DNA of 64,000 nt from Zygaena filipendulae (GCA_907165275.2 OU015663.1:2306501-2370500); one strand, 5' to 3'. Counted from the first letter of the stretch, positions 47,964 through 59,939 are shown. Notes: a model not told the origin generated them from the sequence alone. Numbers and translations: made by a program.

Positions 47964-48013
<50 letters not shown>
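47964..48013. repeat. (GTCT)n microsatellite
   Basis: About twelve uninterrupted GTCT/TCTG units. It explains the Asp/Arg/Gln/Thr repeat frame on the opposite strand. Confidence 0.95.
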
Positions 48014-48014
<1 letters not shown>

Positions 48015-48222
48015 ATGTGCACGCATGGGTCAAATACTAGTGAAGGGATTTTAAGCAAACTTGGTACGGTTGTAGTCCATACTCCTGGACAGGTTATATG
48101 CCATATAATAATTATAATAATATCATTTATAATAATAAATATATAACGCTAAGACCCATAGGAGCTGAGCAGTGACGATAAATTTGATGCAAGTCGGATG
48201 AAAATGCGCTTTCGAGCTCTTA

Positions 48223-48388
48223 TCCTCGTATACGTTTACTCAATCACGCAAAAACGGCTGAACGGATTTGGATGAAATTTGACGTGCACGTTGTCAGGGG
48301 TACAGAGAAGCACATAGGGTACTTTTTATCCCGGGATTCATGCGGGAACTCCGAAATTATCACGGGTGAAACCCCAAAGCACAGCTAG
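48223..48388 (+). mobile_element. Helitron inside the TATA-flanked element
   Basis: TC at 48223, then the family interior from ACTCAATCACGCAAAAACGG, and CTAG at 48385-48388. Confidence 0.7.
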
Positions 48389-48596
48389 TCATCATCAATA
48401 ATATAATAATTAATGATCGTCAGCGTGGCCAAAATATGTCAAAAGGTTTTTAAGCTTTTGAGGCCGGCCATGTACCTATTGGAGGTTGAAGAGATGAGGA
48501 TGAGGAGGATGATCTAATGAAGAACATGAGGCTGTGAAAACTGGTAAAATTGTCGCACAAACTAAAATATCCAATGTTTACGATAAGAAAATAGTC

Positions 48597-48846
48597 CTTA
48601 CTAATATTATAAATGCGAAAGTGAGTTTTTGTTTGTTTACTTGTTTGTTACGCTTTTACGCCTGAACGGCACAACCGATCATCGTGAAATTTTGCATATA
48701 AGTGTTCAGGAGGTCTATTTACTACTAGCTTTTCGGAATTCCTGAACTCCGGACTGTCCGGAACTTCAAACAGCTAATGGAAAATAAACCCCCTGAAAAC
48801 TTGTATGCAAAATTTCACGATGATCGGTTGTGCCGTTTTATTTTTT
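48597..48846. repeat. two Helitron 5' halves in inverted orientation
   Basis: 'CACAACCGATCATCGTGAAA' (from about 48671) is answered by TTTCACGATGATCGGTTGTG near 48813-48833, giving a hairpin with a short spacer that contains GAACTCCGGACTGTCCGGAA. Confidence 0.7.
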
Positions 48847-49644
48847 GTTATTTTTTGTCGATGTATTGATAGTTGATACATCCAGAAATACAACAATGAA
48901 TTGTGATTAGCTAGAATAATAATTTTCACTAGTAAAATTAATCCTGTTTACTTGTCATAAATGTGAATGGCAACTATCAATAGATTCGGATTGGCGACGC
49001 CAGTTGGCACCACCGTCGTTGTGCACGTTCCCTATATCGCCGTTATTTTTTTATTTCGTAAAAAAAGAAAAAATACGTGTCCAATATTTTTTAATAATCT
49101 ACAAGACAGACTAAAAAATAAAAAATAGTCAACATGCCCATTGCCTAAATTGCCTGGATCCGTACAAAGAGCAGGGCGACAGATCAACGACCTTTATCAT
49201 CCCGTGACGCGGAGGTGACAAACGAATTCTCATATTCAGTCTCCTCTGGTCTCGGATCTCACAAACCGCTTTGATGGAATCTCCTCAGTCTCACAAAACC
49301 TTTGCAGCAATGAATTTTATGTTAGTTTGTTTGTTTGTACCTATAATTTATTAAACTTAATTTTTTTTTCACGAAGTGCTAAAAATTGAAAATAGGTAAG
49401 CAGCTAGTTTATGCCCAAGGGCGAACTTATCCCACGAGGAGATTTCTTTCAGTCAACATTTGAAAAATTAAAAGGATCTGGGATAAATATTGGCGGGACA
49501 AGAGATAAAGACTTAGGAGGTTGATGATTAAGTATAAACAAAAGAAAAACTGTAACATAAATATGCATAAATAGATAAACAAAAATAAGAAATAAATAAT
49601 AATATATGTATCTACCTATCCGCAATAGTATGCAGTAAGTAATA

Positions 49645-49841
49645 TACAACGTGTAAATGAATTAACTGAAAACCCTGATACACCCCATTTAAAAAAATAA
49701 ACAATAATATGACTAAAATATATTATAAGTAGAAAAAATTCATACCTACTTTAAAAGTTATTCAACATTAGTTTGGAGGTGACCTATCTACGAAATTTCA
49801 AGCGCTACGCCCGCACCTACCGGTTCGATTTTTTTTGTTAC
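49645..49841 (-). mobile_element. TA-type ACAACGTG MITE, reverse and truncated
   Basis: Begins TACAACGTGTAAATGAATTA then CCTGATACACCCCATTT and runs to GCTACGCCCGCACCTACCGG. The other end is replaced by a Helitron fragment. Confidence 0.65.
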
Positions 49842-51452
49842 ACGGGAATTCCGGGATATAAACACCCTATGTTACTCGGAATCACTGCTCACAGCTTTTT
49901 ATAATTGAAATAATTTTTAAAATCGGTTCAGTAGATCCAGAGATTACCCCCTACAATTTCACAAACACACGAAATCACAAACTCCGGAGTTCCCGCGGGA
50001 ATTCCGGGATAAAAAGTACCCTACCCTATGTTACCTACACGAGGATACTATAGCTTCCTATCACTGAAAGAATTTTTGAAATTGGTTCAGTAGTTCTAAA
50101 TAATAAATAAATATATAAAATCGTTTAATTCAGGCACAGGACCCATATAGAGTTTTACAAACAAAGTACCTACTTTGATTTACAATAATAATAAGTATTA
50201 TAATATTATAATATATCTACTTAAATTAATTCGAATTAACATTATTAATTTCAATCAATATTATTATTATTATCTAAAGATACCAAATATTTAAATAGTT
50301 CCCCCGCAAGTCCCTCCGCAGGTTCACGAGCATGGATTTTGTTATTACTGCGGGAACTCCTAGTTTACTATGCCTATAATCTTCACCCAAGTGCAAGCAA
50401 TAAATTGACAATGTTTTATCGCATTAAATGTGAGATCTAGCAACGATTTTATTTTCTTGATAGATTATTATTATGATTGTGCTGTATATTGATGACTTGC
50501 AAATATAGTTTTAGTATTTTTTCTATTCATCACGGTTGTTACGTCATTCATTTAGATAAGAATTATGATCAATCTTACGGTTTTTGTTTTTGAAAGGAAA
50601 CAATAGGCTATTTCTATGCTATTTCATTGTTGTTAAAAATTTAAATGTTGATATCCAATAATTTACACTCGAAAATATCATGGATAAGCATAACATAAGG
50701 GACAAAATCAATAGATTTGATTAAAAAATAAAATAGTTTTAAACTGTTCAATTTTGATTGTCTGTCTCTTTCTAAAATGGAATTTTGTATGGCGGTTGTA
50801 GGGCGTTACAAGCCGAGTGACGTCACTATAGGACTAGCGCTTTCCTTGTTTAACTTGAACTTTTAAAAATCTTTAAATATCTCTGTAAGCACAAAAGATA
50901 TTTGTACATATATATAATAATGGTATAATAATAAGTACTAAATACATAAAGGTTTATAAAATAATAATAAACAATAAACACTAAAATTCTCTATTTAAAA
51001 GTTATGTTTTTATTTTAAGCTTTGTTGCTGCTGGCACGCCGCGTGCCCTCAAATCAAAATAGGTATAAAAATCAGCTGCGTAGCTTATATGCTTTTATTC
51101 AACAGTTTTCTATGGTTTTTATTTATAGGTACATACCTATATTTTTAGATACATGTAAGCATGAGCTATCGACTGTGTAATTAAGTTCCTCGTTCAATCT
51201 TATACTGTATAGGTATAGCCAATCGCCTCTAAGGTGCTCAAACTCCGAAACGAGTCCCGCTATACGATCCAGGGAGTTTTGTGGTAGGTATGGTAATCTT
51301 ATACCTCTTTGTTAGCCTACTGTCCCTCACCCAAGAAGAAGCTTTTAATTTGCAGCTGCAAGGGTCGGTAGCATTCAGGAAATATGATATATTATCTTTA
51401 AATAAATAAATTAAAAAAAAGAAACGGGTGAAAAATTGGAATATAGACTTAC

Positions 51453-51528
51453 TAGAACGTTAGAGAATGTTCTGGAATGTTTCCGAATACTATTCCTAAA
51501 TGTTCTGGAAATGTTCGACAATGTTCTA
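51453..51528. promoter_or_regulatory. heat-shock-element-like array
   Basis: GAA begins at 51455, 51465, 51475 and 51485, exactly 10 apart, with TTA, TTC and TTT at 51460, 51470 and 51480. This is the alternating nGAAn/nTTCn geometry bound by heat shock factor. Further TTC/GAA units follow to 51528 with irregular spacing. It lies 2 kb upstream of GST copy 3. Function is not shown. Confidence 0.5.
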
Positions 51529-52669
51529 TAGTTTTACTACGACGGTTGATTTTTGAGATAGGGGTGATGGAAGAGATACCAGTTACCACCACCAATGGAC
51601 TTCTTACGGGAATCCGTTCGGAAATATACTAGAATTTTTGAAATGATCCGCAATAATGGGTTAAGATTAGGCAATGTTTGTTTATTATTCTTGTGTGTTG
51701 TGCAGAAATGAATGTTATTCTATTATTATTATTATTCAATATCCTGAAATGTTCCAAAAGTCTTTAAACTTCCTGGAATACACGAAAAGGAGTTATGTAA
51801 CTAAAACGTAGGTAGATATAACTATGCATATATTAAAGTTATAAGTATAGAAGCGAGCTGTATCTTGGGGATTTATACATAAAGTTTTGTTTTAGTAGAT
51901 AACTAGTACCTACTTACACTAACCCTGAAAATTTGTTATGATATCGTCTCTAGTCCAATAGGTAATCTTGAGTAAGTTTTACGATAAAATATTCGACAGT
52001 CATTTATGTAGGATAAGATAGATATCTACAGAACATCATGTGCACATACCTACATTTAAGGCAGGGCAGGTTGTTGAACAGTGAACCACATATTTTTCTG
52101 AGACCTACATCTTGTAAGATTAAAGGTTTATAGTTCCAAATTTTATTACTTTATGTAGCATTGTAGTTTTAGTGAAAAAAACCTCAGTTCTTTTAATTAA
52201 AACATGTAACCCACAGATCCTATTTTTTTTTATAACTGACAAATGACTCACTGTGTACTAACTGTTACACACTGAACCAGGGAGTTTATTGAAAAAAAAA
52301 AAACCAAGAGATTAAAAATAATAATAAAATATAGATTAATATTATTTTTGGTTTTATTTGCTTACATAATCAAAATATAATAAAAAAGTAGGTACAAATA
52401 TAATAAAAAAGTAAGTACAAACAGCCCCTAGGATCAAATTAGGAACTCTTGGTAACAAATCAGTCTCCTCGTGTAAAAAAACCTCTCTTATCCTGCAAAG
52501 TCATGGCCTTTCCCATGTGGGTAGCATTTTACACATAGACATAACTTTATTTGGCATCACAAAATTTCTTGAAATTATTTATTTTAATCATTTGATCAAT
52601 AACCATTGCACATGCAATTTTAAAATTTACATGTGTTTGACAGTTGAAACTGTTGAATTTGCGGTTCAA

Positions 52670-52880
52670 TCCCTACTAATATTATCTATAAATGCGAAAG
52701 TAACTCTGTCTGTCTGTCGGTTTGTCTGTTACCCTTTCACGCGTTAACAGCTCAACCGGCCATCACGAAATTTTGCATTCACGTTGTCAGGGGTGCAACA
52801 AAGGACATAGGGTACTTTTATCCCGCGACTCCCTTGGGAACTCCGAAATTAAAGCGGGTAAAACTGCGGGGAACAGCTAG
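52670..52880 (+). mobile_element. complete Lep1-type Helitron
   Basis: A|TCCCTACTAATATTAT at the 5' end, CTAG at 52877-52880 followed by T. Confidence 0.8.
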
Positions 52881-53541
52881 TACCTTATAGATCTTTGTAA
52901 ATAAAAATGAATGTTTGTATGTTTGTCCTCTATGCGTTTCTAAACCGTTAGTCCGATTGTGATAAGATTTTGGTGGGTTGTTCTGCCTGCGACCGCAAAG
53001 GTTCCTGATATAAAAAGATCCCGCGGGAATTCTGAAACTCACGCGGTTGAATCTCCGAAACGGTTATTCTTACCTCTATGAGTTGGACCAATTTTGACGG
53101 GACTTTCACTGCTAATTAGCTGATGTTATAAGGAGTAAAATAGGTTACTTTGGAGTTCTTGCGGGAATTCCGAAACTCACGCGGGTACGCGACATGTATA
53201 AAAGTAGAAAATATTTTCTTCATAACGAATTATATTCATACGTAGGTATGTAAACGTAATATTATACGTACGGTTTGATCACTTTTGATTAATCTTATTG
53301 CAGTACAAATAAAGTTCAAACACTAACCAAAGCGTTAACATATTGACGCTGCTGAGTGTACCTACTTGGACGATATCTCATATCATAGATGTTTTCTATC
53401 TATATAAGGTGGAGGTGTGACGGTTCGTAACAATAAAGTGCGACGTTTTTGGGATTGCTGTACCTGGGCATATGCCGTGCGCGACAAACAAGCTGATAAT
53501 AATCACGAGTATTCTTAAACGTATCAAATATTAACATTACA

Positions 53542-56500
53542 ATGGGTGACAAAACGCAAAAGGTACCTATTATTTATTTATTTACGAATAACATATTTTC
53601 TTCTTTAGTTTTATGATCGACGAACGAAATTTTATGATAATTTCGGAATTTTGAATTCCGGGAGAAAACGTACGGTACCCTAGGTCTTTCTCTGTACCCC
53701 TGAAAACGTGTATGCAAAATTTCATGATGATCGGTTGAGCCGTTAAGGCGTGAAAGCGAAACAAACCAACAAACTCACTTTAGCATTTATAATAGTAAAG
53801 ATGTGGTAAAGATTGCAATATCACCGTCTCTTTAAGTCTTATTGTGATCATACATAACGTTTAGTTTAATTTCGATCTCACATAGGAATGCAATTCGCCA
53901 AATGTGCGCTTGAAACAAAATGTGCACTTCGCTTTATTTTTAGCTAGCTGTCCCCCGCGGTTTCATCCGCAGTAACTTCGGAGTTCCCGCGGGAATTTCG
54001 TGATAAAAAGTACCCTATGTCACTCAGGACTACCGTAGCTTCCTATAAGTGAAAGATCCAGAAATTACCATCAATACCATCTACAACGTCACAAACTCAC
54101 AAACAAACCCACAAACTTTAGCACTTCATAATAGATATTATTACCTATAGAGTATTTTATTGATTTGATTTAATTTATTTGTATTAGGTACTTACTTACT
54201 TCATTTTATTACGTTTTGTGAGAATGCGTACAAATAAGTTAGCAGGCGTTTAATGCGTGTCTAAACAATTTCTACAGTAATTTTCTGTATATTATCTATT
54301 TAAAACATATTGTGTGTGTAATATTTTTATTTTATTTTATCAATTTTTTCTTTTTTTAGCCGGTGCTGTACACATATTGTAACAGCTCCTGCTCCTGGCG
54401 AGTGCGTATTGGATTGAACCTCAAGGAGATATCCTACGATCCGATATTTATAGACATATACGCAGGTGAAGGGGACAATCACAAACCCGAGTTCAAAGCG
54501 TTGAGCCCTATTTCTCATGTTCCTGTGCTAAAAATAGGTTGGTGCCTGATGCCATTTACTTATCCCTACTAATATTATAAATGCGAAAGTTAATTAATTA
54601 ATTAAGTTAATTATCATAAAAAAATTATATTTCTCCTGTTTTACATACCTATTCTTCTATCGATTCATTTTTAGTACCTACCTAATTGAAATATTAACAT
54701 TAACAATCGGAGACCCTACGATATGTAACTTTATAATGTAGTTCAAATTATATATTTACATTTGAGGAACGACATTTTTGTGCACTCAGATGGTCACGTG
54801 CTGGTGGAATCCATGAACATTCTTCACTACCTTGAGGAGACCAGACCTCAGAAGCCACTCATGCCGAAAGATCCTTATGCAAGGGCGCAAGTTCGTATGA
54901 TTTGCGAGGTAAATATCTAACGGCCGCACTCAGCGCCGTTTTAATGATTACTTAACTTTAAGTAGGTAAAGATTTTAAAACAAAAACTGCCGCAATCAGA
55001 GAGGTTCAAACTAATGTTAAAACTAATTACTTACGTTAAACTCAGTTAAATGCCAAAGTAATCTTTAAAACGACTCTGAGTGCGGCCGTAAGTCTATTTA
55101 ACATAACAATAATTAAAATGTAATTTTAAGTCAGTCTGTACATTAAAGATAGGTATATTTAAATCAATTTGATATCAGAATTCTATCTACTGGGCTGTCT
55201 TCCAAGACAGGACTAGTTTTAGTAGATTGGGTACTTAATTTAAAAATAAAAACGAGAGACATATTATCTACCTTTTTGAAGCCCTCGATAAATAGTGGTT
55301 ACATGTGTTAACCGATCTTCTTACATGATACCTACCTAATATAAAATTAATTTGCTTCCGCTCTCTGTTGGCGATAAACTCAAAAACTACTGAACGGATT
55401 TTCATGCGGTTTTCACCAATAATAGTCATTCAAGAGGAAGGTTATCTATAGTTTATCCTTAAATTCCGCGGGGAAATTTCCGCGGGTGAAATCGCGGGGG
55501 ACACAATGTGAGTTTGACTTTGGTAATTAAGCTTTTACGCTTAAACTACTTAACCGATCGTCATGTGCAAACACATTATCAGGGGTACAAAACAGATCAT
55601 AGATACTCATTGTACTTTCTAAAATTAACACGGGTGAAACTGCGGGAAACAGCTAATAAAAATGTAAATAAAAAATCACTGCGAATCACAGAGAAATCTT
55701 AAATAAGACCGTGGCTCTACTCAGGTGAATGACTTTTTGTCATCCTGGGTTTTACTCGCACTTATATTTAAGGATATATTCGGTTCAGTTATTCTAGCGA
55801 TGATTTCGCTATTAAAAGTTTGCTTATTATTTGAACGATCAACAGCTGATAACAACGGCCATTCAGCCGCTCCAAAACAAATCAGTCCTGGCGAAAGTAG
55901 GTGAAGACAGGAAGCAAGAATGGGCGGCTCATTGGATCTCCCGGGGCTTCCGTGCTATCGAGAAACTCCTATTGAGTTCCGCTGGCAAATACTGTGTGGG
56001 CGACGAGATCACACTAGCTGATTGTAGCCTGGTGCCCCAGGTTTACGGGGCTAGGGTAAGGTAAGGATTCAAAGAGTAAATTATTATACGAAAATAATAA
56101 AGTTCTAAAGTTCAGCCGTAATACAAATGCTCCCTCTCGATTCCAAAGACGCCAAACTCGGTAGTCATTTTAGTATAGCTACTAGCTACTTAGTATATCT
56201 ACTAGCTAGAGAGGTCTAGAAGTAACACGTCCTCAGGATATCATTTCAAAAAGGTTAGATCCAAATGTACCTTAACATCTAATTAAAAAAAATGGTTTGA
56301 GCGTCAGTGAGTGATATTCGCACTAGTTTCAACTTGCAACGAATGGAATGGGAAACTAAAATTACAACCCTAGCTGGCAGTGCCCAAAGAATTCATTGTT
56401 TTATGTAGGTACCTACATACCGAGTCGATCGGAAAACACATTTAATCTTGTTAATTTCAGATTCAATATGGACCTTTCTGAGTTTCCAACCATTGTGCGC

Positions 56501-56572
56501 ATCGACAACCTACTGGTAGACCATCCAGCTTTCCGCATTGCTCATGCTGAAGCTCAGCCCGACTTCAAATGA
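53542..56572 (+). CDS. zeta-class glutathione S-transferase / maleylacetoacetate isomerase, copy 3
   Basis: Five exons: 53542-53562 (MGDKTQK), 54360-54537, 54790-54908, 55846-56060 and 56461-56572 (TGA), 214 residues. It has the signature [12 protein letters not shown], then a glutathione loop SHVPVL with His where the family has Gln. '[14 protein letters not shown]', AIQPLQN, WAAHWISRGF and the [14 protein letters not shown] block are intact. The last exon ends IAHAEAQPDFK. Two donors (GGGTAAGGTAAGG) overlap at the end of exon 4. I chose the one keeping phase 2, which gives the same length as copy 2. Introns are much shorter than in the other copies. Same strand, spacing 7 kb from copy 2. 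Confidence 0.92.
53944..54135 (-). mobile_element. Helitron in intron 1 of GST copy 3
   Basis: CTAG at 53944-53947, GA at 54134-54135 before T. The flanking intron sequence (GTGCACTTCGCTTTAT before, TTGATTTGATTTAATTTATT after) is continuous in copy 2, where the Helitron is absent. Confidence 0.75.
54912..55095. mobile_element. hairpin MITE in intron 3 of GST copy 3
   Basis: Ends GGCCGCACTCAGCGCCGTTT and AAACGACTCTGAGTGCGGCC, same family as 42641-42873. Confidence 0.8.
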
Positions 56573-56963
56573 AAATATATGTTCGCCCAAATAAAAAGTT
56601 TTCCTAATTATTATTGTGTATTACTCATTTTGATGAATATAAAACATAACTATACAATGGGAAAGACAAACTTACAAGTCATCCGATTACATGATAAGAC
56701 ATGGCTGTATAATACTTTATCTTTTGCTTTTCTCATTTCTAGGACGAAAAAAATGTTAGTTGACATCATGGATTTAATTGGTCCATGGTTGACATTTATA
56801 ACCTGTGTTGCTATTATAAAATAGTTACCTAAGATGTAGGCAAAAACATTATGTAAATACTTAGTAATTATTATTTACTTATCTTTCATAGAAACTAATA
56901 TTATATATTATAATAAAAATACCTACGTGATATAGGTAGACATCAGTAAAAAAATATATCAAA

Positions 56964-57170
56964 CTAGGTGTGTTCCGCGGTTTCACCCACAGTTATTTCG
57001 GAGTTCCCGCGAGAATTCCGGCATATAAAGTACTCTATGTCCTTCTCTGTACCCCTGACAACATGCATGCCAAATTTCATCGAAATCCGTTGAGCCGTTT
57101 TTGCGTGATTGAGCAACAAACATCTAAACATCCAAACATCCACACTTTCATATTTATAATATTAGTAGGA
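56964..57170 (-). mobile_element. Helitron, reverse, upstream member of a tandem pair
   Basis: CTAG 56964-56967, then family interior, ending TTTATAATATTAGTAGGA at 57170. The next Helitron's CTAG begins at 57171. Confidence 0.8.
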
Positions 57171-57358
57171 CTAGCTGTTCCCCGCGGTAATTTTGGAGTT
57201 TCCGTGGGAATTCCGGGTTACAACACTACTATAAAAATGTGACTTGCTATTGTTAAAAGAATTTTCCAAATCGGTTCAGTAGATCCAGAGATTACCCCTG
57301 CAACCTCACAAACTCACAAACTTTACCTCTTTAAAACATTAATATAGATAATGTACAA
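57171..57358 (-). mobile_element. Helitron, reverse, second member of the tandem pair
   Basis: CTAGCTGTTCCCCGCGG at the left, GA at 57357-57358 before T. Confidence 0.7.
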
Positions 57359-57916
57359 ATTACGCATCACAATAAATTTAAGTGACATTATTTTAGGATC
57401 AGTAATAGTAGTAAAAGAATATGGAAATCACAGTTAATCACTGGTGTTTTTATTTAATTTACGTTTTTTTTTTAAAAATTCGCATAACATTTATTAATAT
57501 ATAATATACACTCTCCAATCTCCATAAAATATATTTTTGTAAAGTTTTTGTTTCTGAAGTACTTAACAAAAAAATTAAATTTCAATAATGAGTACGTAGT
57601 AGGGAAAATATATTTAAACATGGCAACATCCAGTTCATCTGTCAAACGTATCGAACGACGAACGCCGAACGTGCGGGGTTGTCGTCTGTCCGCTGTCGAT
57701 TTTGGCTCTGTTGTTTGGTTCCGGGCGTTCACGAATTTTTAAATAAGAATTTGTGTTTGTTAATCAAATTTTTAAAGATTTTTGTAGTTTTGCGTTGATT
57801 AAACATGATTACAGTGCTGCGCTCAGTGATGAATTGACAATAATGATAAGCAAAACCGTTTAGTAGTGGTGTGCGGTGTAAATTCTTTCTACTTCATTGT
57901 GAGGATATAATCTAAG

Positions 57917-58026
57917 ATGACGGAGAGAAATAAATCTGAAAAGATGACAAACTCATCGAAACCTGTTCCTATGAAACTTTTTGCTGCATGGGAAGTGGAC
58001 AGGACGCCTTCCAATTGCATACCCAG
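57917..58026 (+). CDS. PACS (phosphofurin acidic cluster sorting protein), first coding exon
   Basis: ATG at 57917, 36 codons plus two bases, donor AG|GTAATA. It encodes MTERNKSEKMTNSS and then PVPMKLFAAWEVDRTPSNCI plus PR. This matches the start of the furin-binding region of PACS proteins (PVPM-x-LFA-x-WEVDRT-x-x-x-C-x-PR). PACS proteins link acidic-cluster cargo such as furin to AP-1 for retrieval to the trans-Golgi network and act at ER-mitochondria contacts. The next exon should begin with the LCSLTL segment and is not in the window, so intron 1 is at least 6 kb. An initiator-like TCAGT occurs at 57823-57827, 90 bases upstream. A 40-codon frame at 57620-57742 lies in the presumed 5' region and is not in phase with it. 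Confidence 0.9.
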
Positions 58027-59756
58027 GTAATAATTTTGTCACTACCGTACCGGATTACTATCGTCAGTTCGATGATTTGAATTGGATATTTATTTAAAAG
58101 TAGGGTGTATTTTTTTGTATTCATATGAGTATATAAGGTCACATTATATCCTAGGGATAGGATAAACGGTGTTTTAGGTCGTCAACGCTTACTGTTCCGT
58201 GGGTTTATGTCATAGCAAAAGAGTCGGCGCCATAAAATGTTGCATTTTACGCTTATCAACACAAATGACAAATGTAGCTAAACTATGTTGGACTGACTCC
58301 ATAATAATTTCGTTTTTTATATTTAATATTAATGTTCATATTATTTGTATTGTAAGATATGTTTTAACAATTTTATATTAAAAATATTACATAATAATAA
58401 CAAAAAGCTTAAAAAATATTATAGAAGATAAATGAATGAAAAAAAATAAGGGAAAAAACATAAAATGTATGGTTTCTGACCACAAAGTTATAAATAAAAA
58501 GAAACTTATTTAAACACTAGTTAAATTAACCATGTTGATTTGCGATATAATAAAAAAAAATTAACAATTGTAGTGGAGACAACTAAAAATAACTAAACTA
58601 GTGTTTTTAAATAATAGTTGGCTATTTAAGTACTTTCAATATTTTAATTTTTCTTATTTTCCCAATGAATGAAATAAACATTAAATTATGTGTTGACTAT
58701 TATTAACTAACAAACTAACAAAATTTTGAGGCTCAAGTTCATTTTATTATTTAGCCAAATATTGTTCATTGTTTCTAGGTATTGAGTGCAATATGTAAAA
58801 ACAATTCTATAGTGAGTGAGATCACATTCAGGATATGGATGATTCACTATATATACCTAGGAAGTCACAGTGTTATTTTATCCAAATGTATTTTGTCCAA
58901 GGTTGTTACTTTAAATTAGGTTGTGATGATTTAGATTTTGACTTGTTTATTATTTTGATTCTAACTTGTATTTTTATCGTGATATGGTTATTATTTATTT
59001 ACTACAGTTACCACATTCCAGTAAAATTTGTATGCCAACATGGCGAATATGCGACTGGAATTGTTATTTGACATCTTAATGTATACCATATTCAGTAAAT
59101 TAATTTATTATTATTATGCAATTAAAACAAATAGAGAGTAGTCTTTATTGTTTCTCACTATGTAACTGCATTGAGTAATTAGCAGTTTTTATTTTAATCA
59201 ACATTGAAGAAATCTAAAGATTTTTATAATTAATTTCAACACAGCGGAAGGTACATTTAGAATTAGGCTAACTACAAGTTGAATAAATATTGGGCGGATA
59301 GTTTTTGGGTAATGTATTGGGAAGGATTTGGGCATGTGTAATCATAACCCAGTGAACCTGAGTTGCACTCAGAATAAATTAATGTAGTGCCTTCACATGC
59401 CCTACCACTTTGTTAAACATTTCATAAAAGGTGCAAGTGATATAGATTTCGTTCTATTTGTCATCTTCATAAGAACATTTTTTTAAGAGTTAAATCTCTC
59501 ATAAGGCTTACATGTTGGGACAGCAATTGAAATTAACACTTTTAAATAGGAAATAGTAGTAACCAACTCACAAAGATATCATTCACAAAAAAAAAAAGAA
59601 ACAATATTCTCTCTTTGTGAAGTCTATTAAAAAGCAAGGTAATGCAAGTAAATAGTTAAAAACCTTTTACTAGGCTCTAAGCTCGACGAACATGGTCAGA
59701 ATCTTCATGCAATCATTATCCAGAACCACATTTGAGCATTTTTCCCAATCATAATA

Positions 59757-59939
59757 TCTTTACTAATATTATAAATGGAGAAGTGAGTTGTTTGTTTTTA
59801 CGCTTTCACGTCTCAACGGATCATCATGAAATTTTGCATTAACATTGTCAGGGATACAGAGAAGAACATAGGGTATTTTGTATGCCGGAATTCCCGTGGG
59901 AACTCCGAAACCGCAGGTGAAACCGTGGGGAACAGCTAG
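59757..59939 (+). mobile_element. complete Lep1-type Helitron
   Basis: A|TCTTTACTAATATTATAAAT at the 5' end, CTAG at 59936-59939 followed by T. 183 bp. Confidence 0.82.

Larger units (their letters stand above)
47600..49032. mobile_element. 1.43-kb TIR element inserted at TATA
   Basis: Ends GGGAACGTGCACGAAC and GTTGTGCACGTTCCC. TATA is duplicated (47596-47599, 49033-49036). It has no transposase and carries a (GTCT)n tract, a Helitron at 48223-48388 and an inverted Helitron pair at 48597-48846. Confidence 0.78.
47377..49145. mobile_element. TGACGTCA MITE, third copy, split by a 1.4-kb element
   Basis: The left part (47377-47599) and right part (49033-49145) rejoin perfectly on the model of 34230-34455. 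Inverted ends GATGTTGACTA and TAGTCAACAT. TGACGTCA at 47526-47533 and 47570-47577. Confidence 0.8.
46482..53541. other. 7-kb spacer between GST copies 2 and 3
   Basis: No gene recognised. It is filled with the nested elements listed, Helitron pieces (about 49850-50110 and 52910-53170) and AT-rich sequence. The array at 51453-51528 is the only regulatory-looking site. Confidence 0.5.

Noticed and set aside
47841..48026. ORF with DRQT repeats
   Set aside because: Translation of the (GTCT)n microsatellite.
57620..57742. 40-codon ORF starting MATSSSS upstream of PACS
   Set aside because: No family recognised and not joined in phase to the PACS exon. At most an upstream ORF.
58835..59071. 78-codon ORF with a hydrophobic stretch
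   Set aside because: AT-rich intronic sequence with Ile/Phe/Leu bias; no supporting signal.
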